Part shown: positions 5,970 to 14,385 of the stretch, piece by piece | Layout: the number at the start of each line of letters is the position of its first letter | How positions within the stretch are numbered: position 1 is the stretch's first letter | Assembly (NCBI GenBank): GCA_002353525.1 | Contig: DEJV01000050.1 | Coordinates: forward strand, 19,326-35,633 | Source of the DNA: Prevotella sp. UBA2739 | GTDB lineage: Bacteria > Bacteroidota > Bacteroidia > Bacteroidales > Bacteroidaceae | Length of the DNA stretch: 16,308 nucleotides | Direction: 5' to 3' | Position numbers and translations under genes: made by a program | The notes under the pieces: model-generated | Seen by the model: the letters and a program-made list of their open reading frames with translations, nothing else | Databases searched by the model: none | What the model was told of the DNA's origin: nothing

Positions 5970-7541
5970 TTACCAGTTCCAGTCATCGCCCCAACCTGAG
6001 TCGGGCACGTCAATTTCCTTTTTCTGTACATCCTGGTCAGTGTATTCATTCTGAATAATCTGGTTGCCACTGCGGGCAATGTCTTTGTTGGGCAGAGGGG
6101 CAGCATAACGTTTCGACTTCACGGGCAGTGTGTAGAGATAGCCCTTGCTGGTGTCAACAATGTTTTGCTCAACACTAAAGAACGAGCGCTCAACCACCAC
6201 GTCGTCGGCAGTTGTCTCGTTAAAAGCCAGACGGCGGATGTCAAACCAGCGCATGATGAAGGGCATTTCGCGGTGGCGCTCTTCAAGAATCTGCTCAATG
6301 GCCTCTTGCTGACTGGAAGCCGTGAGTTGCCACCCGTCGGTGCCCTGGCGCATGCGTGCTTTGCGCAGCTGGTTCACACAATCCATTGCCTCTGAAACAT
6401 GATTCTGGCGGGCTAATGCCTCCGCTTCGGTGAGGATCATCTCAGGAACGGTAGGTCCCGACGGGATAAAGTCGCCCCAGATGTAATGGTAGAACTTACG
6501 ATACATGATATCGTCGCCATAACCACACAGCCAGGCATCCCACAATCCGTTTTTGTTGAAGAACTGCTCGTAGCGTAAGTCGTTGTCCGTGTCGTAGATG
6601 CCCAGCAACGTTTCTGAGGGGATGAAATAGACACCACTTTCGACGCTAAAATACTGCGAGTAGAAAGCCTCTTGGTAGTCGGCCATTTGGTTCGGACTAT
6701 AAGAGTACAGTTCTGAGCGCATGACCACGCCTTCATCGCCATAAGGACTCATGGCGGGAATCTCCACGAGGGTGAGTGTGTTGTAGTCGTGCAGGGTGGC
6801 CTTGCTGCTCTGGAGGGCCTGTCGTGCCAGGTCGGCAGCCTTCTCGTAGTCTTGGGTGAACAAGTAGAAACGGGCCAGCATGGCTTGTGCGGCCGGTTTG
6901 CTCACCCACCAGCGCATGTCGATGTCAGTTTTTGGTGAGTTCAAAGCCTCATTTAGGTCGGCCTCAATCAGGTCGTATGTCTCCTGCAAGGTGGCACGTA
7001 CGACGCTCTCCTCATAGCTGGTCGACTGTTTCAGAGGCAGTCCCAGTCCGTCTTTCGTCTCGGTAGAGTAGGGCATGCAATACGATTGGGCCAGGTTCCA
7101 GTAGGCCAGTGCCCGCATGAAGTGTGCCTGAGCCAGATACTGAGCACGGTCGTTGTCGGCCAGTCCCTCCACATTGTCAATCTCATTGATAATCAGGTTG
7201 GCCGTGAAAATCTTGTTATATTCGCTTTCCCAGTGGGTGTCGCCATATTGGTAGTTGGCCAGATCGTCAATGCTGAAAGTCAGCCCGCTGATATAAGCGT
7301 CTGTAGCATATCCCATCTCGTTATACATTTCCATGGTCAGGTCGATGTCATCGCCACTGGCCCCCAGGAATCCAACTTTAGAGTTATAGATATCGCTGTT
7401 GTTAAACAAAGCCTCAATCTGCTCGCCGCTCTTGAGCACTTCATTGTCGCCACGACTGGGAACAGTGTCCAGATAGTCGTTGCACGATGCCATGGTGAGC
7501 AGTGTGACAGCACATAGATATATTGTCTTTTTCATATACAT
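5970..7541 (-). CDS. SusD/RagB-family outer-membrane lipoprotein
   Basis: This 523-aa protein starts MYMKK, with a lipoprotein signal ending MASC (C20), followed by NDYLDTVPSR, the typical opening of SusD proteins. M3 is an equally good start. The N-terminal half (SusD-like/TPR region, roughly 20-330) contains AQAHFMRALAYWNLAQSY (about 137-154) and AQAMLARFYLF, the helical repeats that pack on SusC. The C-terminal SusD/RagB part carries EEMPFI-like EERHREMPFIMRWFDIRRL (about 434-452), highly characteristic of the family. SusD proteins sit on the cell surface as a lid over the SusC transporter and bind the nutrient. The gene starts 14 nt after the susC stop and is followed by the thioredoxin gene. 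The ligand cannot be inferred: no enzyme gene for a particular glycan or peptide is encoded beside it. Confidence 0.95.
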   Translation of the reverse strand: MYMKKTIYLCAVTLLTMASCNDYLDTVPSRGDNEVLKSGEQIEALFNNSDIYNSKVGFLGASGDDIDLTMEMYNEMGYATDAYISGLTFSIDDLANYQYGDTHWESEYNKIFTANLIINEIDNVEGLADNDRAQYLAQAHFMRALAYWNLAQSYCMPYSTETKDGLGLPLKQSTSYEESVVRATLQETYDLIEADLNEALNSPKTDIDMRWWVSKPAAQAMLARFYLFTQDYEKAADLARQALQSSKATLHDYNTLTLVEIPAMSPYGDEGVVMRSELYSYSPNQMADYQEAFYSQYFSVESGVYFIPSETLLGIYDTDNDLRYEQFFNKNGLWDAWLCGYGDDIMYRKFYHYIWGDFIPSGPTVPEMILTEAEALARQNHVSEAMDCVNQLRKARMRQGTDGWQLTASSQQEAIEQILEERHREMPFIMRWFDIRRLAFNETTADDVVVERSFFSVEQNIVDTSKGYLYTLPVKSKRYAAPLPNKDIARSGNQIIQNEYTDQDVQKKEIDVPDSGWGDDWNW

Positions 7542-7555
7542 ATTCTTTGTTGAGA

Positions 7556-10500
7556 TTAGATTTTGATGTTTGCACCTAGTGTGAAAGAGAGAGTGGGTTT
7601 ATACATGCCGGGCAGATACTCGGGATGATAGTGTTTCGAGTTAGCCGACCAGATGAGTCCCAGATTCTCTATTTTGCCAAAAATGCTCATTCCTTTGATC
7701 CATCCGCTGCCAAGCAGTGAGTGGGGAACCACATAGTCGATGTTGATTTCGTTGAAATAGATGTACGAGGCATCCTCCACACTGGTGTTGATCGACCGGG
7801 TGTACATGCTGTAGATGCCATAGCTCTGCACGTCTACAGGGTTGCCCTCGTCGTCGACAGTAGGCAGCGGCATGTCGCGCTCAGGATTGCTGATGGGTTT
7901 GCCCAGTGCATCCATCACGTCGGTCACCTGCTGTGTAATGCTGGTTTTACCATACCATACGTCATATACATTATAACCAAACTTAGGCATGAGCACCTTT
8001 CCGCCAAATCGCCCGTTGAAATAAGCAGACAGGGAGAGATTCTTCCATTGTACGCTCAGGTTGAGTCCTGCTGTATGTGGGGCCACCGTCGTACCCTGAT
8101 AGTGGAGCATATCCTGCCAGTTCATGTAGTAGACACCGAAGTCGGTAATGCTATATTGATTGCCATTGACGTCGGAAAACGAGGGAATGCCGTTCATTAG
8201 ACCGCTATAATTGAAAGTGAAGATGGGCGATATGGCATACCCCGGCACATAATAGGAATTCATCATCTCGCTCACGGTGTTGCCTTCGGTATAGAGTTTA
8301 GTCACCTTATTCTTATTATAAGCATAAGTGAGGTTGCCGCTCACCGTGAAATCGCCTGTAGTGCCCATGGCTCCCAGTGTCACCTCTACGCCATTGTTGG
8401 TCAGTTCGGCATTGTTGAAGGTGGCATACGATGTACCGTTGACCGATGCAATAGCCACATTGCCCAGTACGTCGGTACTCTTTTTGTTGTAATAGTCAAT
8501 AGAACCATAGAGATGATTATTGAAGAGCGAGAAATCAATGCCAAAGTTGGTGATGGCTGTCTTTTCCCAGCGCAATGTGGGATTTCCGTAGTCGTGTATG
8601 CTACCAGGATACATACCCGTGGACTCGTCGACGCTAGAGGCACTGGTCGAGATTGTGGTACGTGCCGATGACGATGTGGCTGCGTTACCATTCTTTCCGT
8701 ATGTGAGGCGGAGAGTGAGGCGATTGATGGCATTGCTGTCCTTCAGCCAGTGCTCATTAGCCATGTTCCACATTGCTCCTACCGACCAGAGTGGTGACCA
8801 TCGGTATTTAGGCTCGCTGGTAATCAGGTTGGAGGCATCGCTACGTGCACTGGCCGAAATGCCATAACGGTCGTCGTACATATAGGAGACATTGCCATAG
8901 AATGACACGAAGCGGTTGTGATTCCACGATGTGTAGACATACTCTTTTCCGTTGGCTGGAACACCATTCATGGTACTTTCAGAGCCGTCCATGGTGGGGA
9001 AATACCCCGTTTTGCCAGGTGCGCCCGGGTTGTTGCCTTTTACGCCATAAAGATATGGGTTCGTCCACGACTGATAATAGTAGTTGCTGATTTCGTTTCC
9101 TGCTACGGCATTGACAGCATGTTTCTCTCCAAACACGCGGTCGAAAGTGAAGTCGTTACGGAACAGGGCACTGCGGTTTTTGCCTTTGCGGTTGATGACG
9201 ATGTCGCCGGCAGGAATAGCTGATGGTCCCTGTGCGTTGCCGTCGTAATCGGCGGGTGTGTAGTAGTTCACATTGTAACGGGTATAGAAACTCTCTTCGC
9301 CGTTCACATCTTTTTGCTGGTAGTAACTGGTCTCGTACTGGAATTTACTGTTGAAGCGCAGTCCGTCGACAATATTCACCTGCAGTCCCAGTTGTGTGCG
9401 CATCTGCGTGTTGACTGTACGGCTGCGGCGTGTACGTGCGTCTTGCAGCAAATTGTAGTTCATGTCGTGGTAAGTAAAACCACTCCAGTCGAACAGGTTC
9501 TGCAAGATGTAGCTGTTGTATGAGTTGTGCGAGTTGGAAGCATACGATTCGTCGTCGTTCAATAGTATTTCATAGGGTGCCAATTCACTGATGGCGCTGA
9601 CATTCACAAGTGAGGCATGGCGGTTGCTGTGTACCAGATTCACACCTGCTGTCACAGAGAGATACTTGTTCAGTTCGTACTCGTTTTTCCAGTCTATTTT
9701 CCAGCTGTTGTCGTTGCTGCCTACAAAACTGCCCGAGTCGTAATTATACTCCAGTGATACGCGTGTGCGCCATTTGCCGATACCCCCCGAAACGGCAGCA
9801 TTGGTTTGGTTGCGCAAAACCGACTTCAGCAGGTAGTCTTTGATTTGCTGCCGGTTGTCCATTGATGCGAGTCTGCTCAACTGTGCGTTCATTTCGTCTT
9901 TTGAGAGGGTGCCCGTCAGGTAGCCTTGGTGCATCAGCAGGTCGGCCTGCGTGACAGGTCGGTAAAGATTGTCGATAGATGGTGTGAAGGGTGTGCTGAT
10001 CATGTTGTTCTCATACATCCAGCGCATATAGTTAATGGTCTGCTCCGATGTGGCCAGGTTGGTCAGTTGCTGTACGTCAGGCTTTGTCTCCACCGTAAAC
10101 TGTGTGCCGGCCTCTACCGTCCACTTGTTGTTGCGGTTGCCTTTTTTGGTGGTAATGACAATCACTCCATTTGCACTTCGTGCGCCCCAGATGCTGGCTG
10201 CAGCCGCATCTTTCAGCAGGGTAATACTCTCAATGTCTTCTGTGTTCAGTCGTTCGAGCGCATTCAGGTTAGGGTTGGTGTCGGCAGCGCTGCTGGGATT
10301 GTCGATAATAGGGAATCCGTCGACCACAATCAGCGGTGTTACGTCGGCCAGCAGTGTGCCGGTGCCGCGAATGGTGAATCGCTTACCGCCGCGTCCGTCG
10401 TTGTTGCCCTGCATTCCAGCCATCAGTCCGTCGAGTGCTTGCGAGAGGTTGGTGGCATGTCGCTTTTCCAATTCTTTGCTGGTCACAATCGAGTAGGCAC

Positions 10501-11134
10501 CGGTGGCACGCTCTTTCGAGATGGTCTGATAACCAGTCACCACTACTTCGTTGAGGCGGTTGTCTGAGTCCATGCGCACATGGCGTTTCAGTGCGTCTCC
10601 TCCTTTGGCCAATGCAATGGTCTGGGTGTTCATTCCCAAGTAGGTAATCTCAAGCTCGCACTCGGATGTGGGTACCTCCAATTGATAATTGCCGTCAGCA
10701 TCTGTATAGACTTGCAGCGTAGTGCCTTTCACGCGTATGAGCGCTCCAGGCAGCGTCTCGCCGTTCTCGTCTCTTACTGTTCCGCTCATCAAGCGTTTTT
10801 TGGCGATTTGGCGGTTGTCGGTGATGGTGACAATACTGCCGTTTACAGTATATTTGCAGCCTAGTTGGGCAATGACATTGTCGAGAACGCGCCCGGCATC
10901 GACCCCTTTCGCGTTGACGGTCACGGCAGGCAGTTTGTTTACGAGTTCCGAACTACAGATAAAGTCAAGTCCGGTTTGTTTCTTCATCTCGGCAAAAAAG
11001 TCTTTCACATTGGCCTTTTTCAGGCTCAGCGTCACAGTCTTATTGATGTTCTGTGCGGCCAAGGGTATGACTGCCGGGGCGGCCAACCACAGGGTGAAGA
11101 GCAGCAATAGGCTGATTCGTTTGGCTTGTTTCAT
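7556..11134 (-). CDS. SusC/RagA-family TonB-dependent transporter with STN domain
   Basis: The 1192-aa protein has, in order: a signal peptide (about 1-27); an STN (secretin/TonB short N-terminal) domain (about 32-106), with KDFFAEMKKQTGLDF; a carboxypeptidase-D regulatory-like domain (about 117-188), with GTVRDENGETLPGA; the SusC signature EVVVTGYQ (196-203); a plug domain (about 205-330), with RGTGTL, PLIVVDGFP and LLKDAAAASIWGARSANGV; and a long beta-barrel ending in TLGANIKI. It imports a SusD-bound substrate across the outer membrane using TonB energy. The STN domain marks the subset of SusC proteins that signal to a FecR-type anti-sigma factor, matching the fecR gene encoded 34 nt upstream. 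The length is normal for STN-containing members. No promoter box is visible in the fecR-susC gap, so transcription probably reads through from upstream or starts inside fecR. Confidence 0.96.
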   Translation of the reverse strand: MKQAKRISLLLLFTLWLAAPAVIPLAAQNINKTVTLSLKKANVKDFFAEMKKQTGLDFICSSELVNKLPAVTVNAKGVDAGRVLDNVIAQLGCKYTVNGSIVTITDNRQIAKKRLMSGTVRDENGETLPGALIRVKGTTLQVYTDADGNYQLEVPTSECELEITYLGMNTQTIALAKGGDALKRHVRMDSDNRLNEVVVTGYQTISKERATGAYSIVTSKELEKRHATNLSQALDGLMAGMQGNNDGRGGKRFTIRGTGTLLADVTPLIVVDGFPIIDNPSSAADTNPNLNALERLNTEDIESITLLKDAAAASIWGARSANGVIVITTKKGNRNNKWTVEAGTQFTVETKPDVQQLTNLATSEQTINYMRWMYENNMISTPFTPSIDNLYRPVTQADLLMHQGYLTGTLSKDEMNAQLSRLASMDNRQQIKDYLLKSVLRNQTNAAVSGGIGKWRTRVSLEYNYDSGSFVGSNDNSWKIDWKNEYELNKYLSVTAGVNLVHSNRHASLVNVSAISELAPYEILLNDDESYASNSHNSYNSYILQNLFDWSGFTYHDMNYNLLQDARTRRSRTVNTQMRTQLGLQVNIVDGLRFNSKFQYETSYYQQKDVNGEESFYTRYNVNYYTPADYDGNAQGPSAIPAGDIVINRKGKNRSALFRNDFTFDRVFGEKHAVNAVAGNEISNYYYQSWTNPYLYGVKGNNPGAPGKTGYFPTMDGSESTMNGVPANGKEYVYTSWNHNRFVSFYGNVSYMYDDRYGISASARSDASNLITSEPKYRWSPLWSVGAMWNMANEHWLKDSNAINRLTLRLTYGKNGNAATSSSARTTISTSASSVDESTGMYPGSIHDYGNPTLRWEKTAITNFGIDFSLFNNHLYGSIDYYNKKSTDVLGNVAIASVNGTSYATFNNAELTNNGVEVTLGAMGTTGDFTVSGNLTYAYNKNKVTKLYTEGNTVSEMMNSYYVPGYAISPIFTFNYSGLMNGIPSFSDVNGNQYSITDFGVYYMNWQDMLHYQGTTVAPHTAGLNLSVQWKNLSLSAYFNGRFGGKVLMPKFGYNVYDVWYGKTSITQQVTDVMDALGKPISNPERDMPLPTVDDEGNPVDVQSYGIYSMYTRSINTSVEDASYIYFNEINIDYVVPHSLLGSGWIKGMSIFGKIENLGLIWSANSKHYHPEYLPGMYKPTLSFTLGANIKI

Positions 11135-11168
11135 ATTTTTTTTGATTTGGTGATGTGTTGATAAATGA

Positions 11169-12305
11169 TTATTTCACTTGAATGGTATTGTTGTCTACAG
11201 TGATCTCGGCATCGGCAACGGCGGCAATCGACTGCAGTGAGGTCTTCACGTCGGCATAGCGGCTGAGGATTCCTGTGAAAAGGATGTGACGCGATGCGTC
11301 GTTTTTGAACCTTACCTTCATGCCATACCATCGGGCCAGCACGTCGGTAAGTTGCTCCAAAGGACAGTTGTCAAACACGAATTTGCCAGTATTCCAGGCC
11401 TCATAGGGAGTTGTGTCAACGTCTTTCACTGAGAGTTGGGAGTTCATGACAGAAAGCTCCTGGCCGGGTTTTAACATCATTTCTTTACCCTCGACAGGTT
11501 TGAAACCGATGGAGCCGCGAATCAAAACCAGCTGAGAGTTGTCCAGTTGAGTGTTGGGCGTCGGGCGTTGAGAGGTATTTCCGTTCTCACCAACCTTGGT
11601 GTTTACCGCAAATTCAGTACCATATACCCGTATGTCGCCCTGCGGAGTGTGTACTACAAATTGTCGGCTTTTGTCCGTTGCTACCATGAAGTAGGCCTCG
11701 CCGTCGAAAATCACGTCACGGCGGTCGCCAAATTTCTCGGGATAGACCAGACGGCTATTATGATTTAGGTGTACCAGTGTTCCGTCGTCGAGAGTCACCC
11801 AGTATTCCTTATCCTGATAGGTGGTGATGCGCTTGGCTTCGGCCAGTTGCTCGGCAAAATGGTCGTCCACATGATAGAGTGCGCGTTCCTCGCGGGTGAT
11901 GGGTGATGATTGTTGGGCATTGACGGTTTCCACCTCGGCAGCAGCGCGTCCGCTTTGGCGGCTCATGGTGATGACTAGCTGTACCTCCTCACTGATGGCA
12001 GGTGGAGTGACCTGTGTCTGCTCGCGATAATACCAGAAGGCACCGCCCACGATAAGCAACAACAGCACTGCTGCAACTCTATAGGATGCAGAGTTGAAAT
12101 GTGAGGGGAGAAATGCACGGATGCCATGCATTTTTCTATTCTTTTGCTTTTCTTCGCTTTCTAAGATTAGCTGGCGGATTTTGTCCATTGTCTGTTGGTC
12201 ATTGATAGGGGCTGTAGCTTCCACTCTGCGTTTCAGTTCGTCACCATCTATCTGGCCAATAACCATCAGCTTTTTCAGTTCATTGAAGTATTCTTGGTTT
12301 CCCAT
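11169..12305 (-). CDS. FecR-family anti-sigma factor
   Basis: The 378-aa protein has the FecR layout: a cytoplasmic N-terminal region (1-75) that would bind the sigma factor, one membrane helix (about 76-92), and a periplasmic part. The FecR domain (about 158-265) includes VTLDDGTLVHLNHNSRLVYP, DGEAYFMV and GTEFAVN. A C-terminal DUF4974-like domain (about 305-376) includes FDNCPLEQLTDVLARWYG and the typical ending AEITVDNNTIQVK. It would hold the neighbouring ECF sigma inactive until the STN domain of the SusC protein signals ligand binding. Two short stretches, residues 244-259 (including TPNTQLDNSQL) and 287-292 (NSQLSV), read like a low-complexity sequence often inserted in Prevotella genes. 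The gene lies 78 nt after the sigma gene, with a hairpin just before its start. Confidence 0.93.
   Translation of the reverse strand: MGNQEYFNELKKLMVIGQIDGDELKRRVEATAPINDQQTMDKIRQLILESEEKQKNRKMHGIRAFLPSHFNSASYRVAAVLLLLIVGGAFWYYREQTQVTPPAISEEVQLVITMSRQSGRAAAEVETVNAQQSSPITREERALYHVDDHFAEQLAEAKRITTYQDKEYWVTLDDGTLVHLNHNSRLVYPEKFGDRRDVIFDGEAYFMVATDKSRQFVVHTPQGDIRVYGTEFAVNTKVGENGNTSQRPTPNTQLDNSQLVLIRGSIGFKPVEGKEMMLKPGQELSVMNSQLSVKDVDTTPYEAWNTGKFVFDNCPLEQLTDVLARWYGMKVRFKNDASRHILFTGILSRYADVKTSLQSIAAVADAEITVDNNTIQVK
11430..11576 (-). repeat. NSQL/PNTQL-type low-complexity segments within fecR
   Basis: Two in-frame segments, 11529-11576 and 11430-11450, share CAACTCTCAG- or CAACTCCCAACTCTCAG-like DNA and encode PTPNTQLDNSQL and MNSQL. 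They interrupt the FecR domain boundary and the linker before the DUF4974-like domain. From memory, related 'TLNSQL' strings recur in Prevotella proteins, but only these two degenerate copies are visible here. Confidence 0.4.
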
Positions 12306-12311
12306 TGGATT

Positions 12312-12340
12312 GCCTTTTTCTCTTAATACGCAAAAAAGGC
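12312..12340 (-). promoter_or_regulatory. Hairpin just upstream of the fecR start
   Basis: On the minus strand GCCTTTTT (12333-12340) pairs perfectly with AAAAAGGC (12312-12319) around a 13-nt loop. The stem ends six bases before the fecR start codon at 12305, so it could limit ribosome access and set the sigma to anti-sigma ratio. It is not followed by a U-tract, so termination is less likely. Confidence 0.35.
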
Positions 12341-12383
12341 GGGTAGGGGGACATGAAAAGTTGTTTTTAATGCTTATTAGAAA

Positions 12384-12947
12384 TCAATCCACGAGGGTGA
12401 GCAATAGCAGCAACGCATCTGGATGAAGATGCTTGCGCAGTTTCTTGAGGCCGCGTTGGCGTTGTTTCTTAACAGAATCAAGAGAAATACCTAACTCTGA
12501 GGCGATATCCTCACTTGTCTTCCCGGCGATGGACATAAGGAATAGCTGGCGCAATTTTTGTGGCAATGCTTCAATGCCTAACAACAACTGGCGGAAGAGT
12601 TCCTCTCGGTTGGTTTCTGAATCGGTCTCATTGTGCATCAATCGATACTCACGCTCAAACACTTCAATACGCTGTTGCTCTACCTTTTCATGGCGCAAGT
12701 AACTGATGCTTTTGTTTCTTACGGTATTGTATAGATATGCCCGTAACGTTCCCTCGCTCTTAAAAGTGTTTCGCTGCTGCCACAAACTCACAAAGGTGTC
12801 CTGAACAATTTCCTCTGCAACTTCAAGTTGGTCAACCATTTGCATGGAGAATGCTACCAATGCTTTATAGAAATGACTATAAAGCATGGTGAGCGATGTG
12901 TCATCCCAGCGATGTACAACATCAATGTCGATATTTCCCCATTCCAT
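12384..12947 (-). CDS. ECF-type RNA polymerase sigma factor
   Basis: With the start at 12947 the protein has 187 residues. Sigma region 2 (about 20-88) includes the helix EEIVQDTFVSLW (45-56) and the AYLYNTVRNKSISYLR stretch (70-85) typical of Bacteroidota ECF sigmas. Sigma region 4 (about 125-175) includes LPQKLRQLF and the helix-turn-helix TSEDIASELGISLDSVKKQ (144-162). There is no region 1.1 or 3, so it is an ECF sigma. The frame is open to an ATG at 12977, but a TAnnTTTG box at 12987-12994 would start transcription near 12980, leaving no leader for that start; the ATG at 12947 is preferred. It heads the operon with fecR, susC, susD and the thioredoxin gene. It presumably directs transcription of this locus when released from FecR; the operon promoter it would recognise is not identified. 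Confidence 0.93.
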   Translation of the reverse strand: MEWGNIDIDVVHRWDDTSLTMLYSHFYKALVAFSMQMVDQLEVAEEIVQDTFVSLWQQRNTFKSEGTLRAYLYNTVRNKSISYLRHEKVEQQRIEVFEREYRLMHNETDSETNREELFRQLLLGIEALPQKLRQLFLMSIAGKTSEDIASELGISLDSVKKQRQRGLKKLRKHLHPDALLLLLTLVD

Positions 12948-12986
12948 GTTGTGGTTGGTTGGCCAGATATAAAACAATTAGTCCGG

Positions 12987-12994
12987 CAAATTTA
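12987..12994 (-). promoter_or_regulatory. -7 promoter box for the ECF sigma operon
   Basis: TAAATTTG on the minus strand matches TAnnTTTG exactly, 39 bp upstream of the chosen sigma start. The region where a -33 element should lie (about 13014-13021) has no convincing TTTG, so the promoter may be weak or activated. Confidence 0.5.
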
Positions 12995-13110
12995 CATAAA
13001 AATATCGAATTATTAGTCTATTGGCTGAAAAACTTCAACTTTTTTCTTTTGTGGAGGGGCACGACTAAGAGTCGGAATAAAGCGGCTGGCCATAGAAAAA
13101 GGACGCCCGA

Positions 13111-13143
13111 TTCGCTGAAAGTCGATGATTTGTGTTACCTTTG
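13111..13143 (+). promoter_or_regulatory. Promoter for the acyltransferase gene
   Basis: TACCTTTG (13136-13143) matches the TAnnTTTG -7 consensus. A partial -33 element, TTCG, lies at 13111-13114 with a 21-bp spacer. The predicted start site near 13149 leaves a 20-nt leader before the ATG at 13169. Confidence 0.55.
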
Positions 13144-13168
13144 CAGGAGAAATCAATAATTCGTTGAA

Positions 13169-14275
13169 ATGAAAGAGCGTATAGTCTTTGTTGATTACAT
13201 TCGTGTGGTGGCCTGCCTGATGGTGATGATGGTGCATGCAAGTGAGAACTTCTACATCATCGGCATGAACGAGCAGAGTGTCGGCCTGGCCATGTTGGCT
13301 AATGAGTCGAACCGTTTTTGGGTGTCTCTCTACGATGGATGGATGGGGCGTGTGTCAGTACCTCTGTTTATGATTATCTCGGCATTTTTGCTGGTTCCAA
13401 TGAAACCGGGCATGGGGATGTGGGAGTTTTATCGGAAGCGTCTGAAGCGCATCTTGCCGCCGTTTATCTGTTTCCTGCTGCTTTACTCGCTGTTGCCTTT
13501 GGCATGGGGCGGCATGACGTGGGAGGAGTCTTTCAGTTGTTTGCGCATGCTGACGTTCAACTTCCCCCCACAGGCAGGACACCTATGGTTTATGTATCCG
13601 CTCATCAGTCTTTATCTTATTATCCCGGTGGTGTCGCCATGGCTGGAGAAGGCTACGGCGAAAGAAGAACTGACTTTTATTGGCATCTTTGCTTTCACCA
13701 CGCTGACCCCTTGGTTGCATCGTTATGTGTCGCCAGAGGTCTGGGGCGAGTGTTTCTGGAATCAGTATTCGCTTTTTTGGTATTGTTCTGGTTATTTAGG
13801 CTATTTAGTGCTGGCTCACTACATCAGGGTGCATCTCAAGTGGACGCAACGGAAGCGGATTGTTATCGGCACGATATGCCTGTTAGTAGGTGCCACGTTT
13901 ACCGCATGGAGTTTTTGGTGGAAAGGAGTTCCGGGCGTAGAGATGACCGCTCCCGAGATGGAGTGGGCGTGGGAGTTTTGCACGCCTAATGTGCTTTGTG
14001 CTACATTTGGTTCATTCCTTCTCTTCACCTGCATTCGCCAGCAGAAAGCTCCATCTCTTATCACCTCGACAGCGAAGCGCACGTATGGAATGTACTTGAT
14101 GCACATTTTCTTCTTGGTTCCTATCTCTCAGCTGTTTATCCAAGGCAATGTGGCATCTCCCATCGTGCCTGTATGGCTGGCCATCCCGCTTATCGCCATC
14201 CTCACCTTCCTCTGTTGTGCGGTGACGACCAAGGTGCTGTCGTACCTGCCAGGAAGCAAGTATGTGATTGGATAA
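13169..14275 (+). CDS. Acyltransferase-3 family integral membrane protein
   Basis: The 368-aa protein has about ten predicted membrane helices and the marks of the acyltransferase-3 (OafA/NodX-like) family. The opening is FVDYIRVVACLMVMMVH, with the conserved R-x10-H pair (R12, H23). VPLFMIISAFLL follows at 64-75, then a basic cytoplasmic segment FYRKRLKRILPP (87-98), and GHLWFMYPLISLYLIIP (137-153), where the HLWF motif is typical. The C-terminal helices include TYGMYLMHIFFLVP. These enzymes move acetyl or other acyl groups onto surface sugars such as O-antigen, capsule or lipid-linked glycans. The exact acceptor is not visible, and no polysaccharide genes lie beside it. It has its own promoter, is divergent from the sigma gene and convergent with rpoC, so it seems to be a single-gene unit. 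Confidence 0.92.
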   Translation: MKERIVFVDYIRVVACLMVMMVHASENFYIIGMNEQSVGLAMLANESNRFWVSLYDGWMGRVSVPLFMIISAFLLVPMKPGMGMWEFYRKRLKRILPPFICFLLLYSLLPLAWGGMTWEESFSCLRMLTFNFPPQAGHLWFMYPLISLYLIIPVVSPWLEKATAKEELTFIGIFAFTTLTPWLHRYVSPEVWGECFWNQYSLFWYCSGYLGYLVLAHYIRVHLKWTQRKRIVIGTICLLVGATFTAWSFWWKGVPGVEMTAPEMEWAWEFCTPNVLCATFGSFLLFTCIRQQKAPSLITSTAKRTYGMYLMHIFFLVPISQLFIQGNVASPIVPVWLAIPLIAILTFLCCAVTTKVLSYLPGSKYVIG

Positions 14276-14332
14276 ATCAATTTTGGACTATCAGGTGTTT
14301 AATAGGAAAAATCAATTCTAGGTTTTCATAAA

Positions 14333-14365
14333 AAAACGCTCCCGCCATATCGACGGGAGCGTTTT
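14333..14365. terminator. Bidirectional intrinsic terminator between acyltransferase gene and rpoC
   Basis: Perfect 12-bp arms AAAACGCTCCCG (14333-14344) and CGGGAGCGTTTT (14354-14365) flank a 9-nt loop. On the minus strand a T-run follows the stem, 21 nt after the rpoC stop, giving a strong terminator for rpoC. On the plus strand a shorter GTTTTCTTGT follows, so it may also end the acyltransferase transcript. Confidence 0.88.
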
Positions 14366-14385
14366 CTTGTATAGTGAGGGGTTGA

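Noticed and set aside
9926..10567. Plus-strand 213-aa frame
   Set aside because: It is antisense to the susC plug and STN region; no domain is recognisable.
13318..13989. Second plus-strand frame of 223 aa
   Set aside because: It is an out-of-frame shadow of the acyltransferase gene, which has all family motifs.
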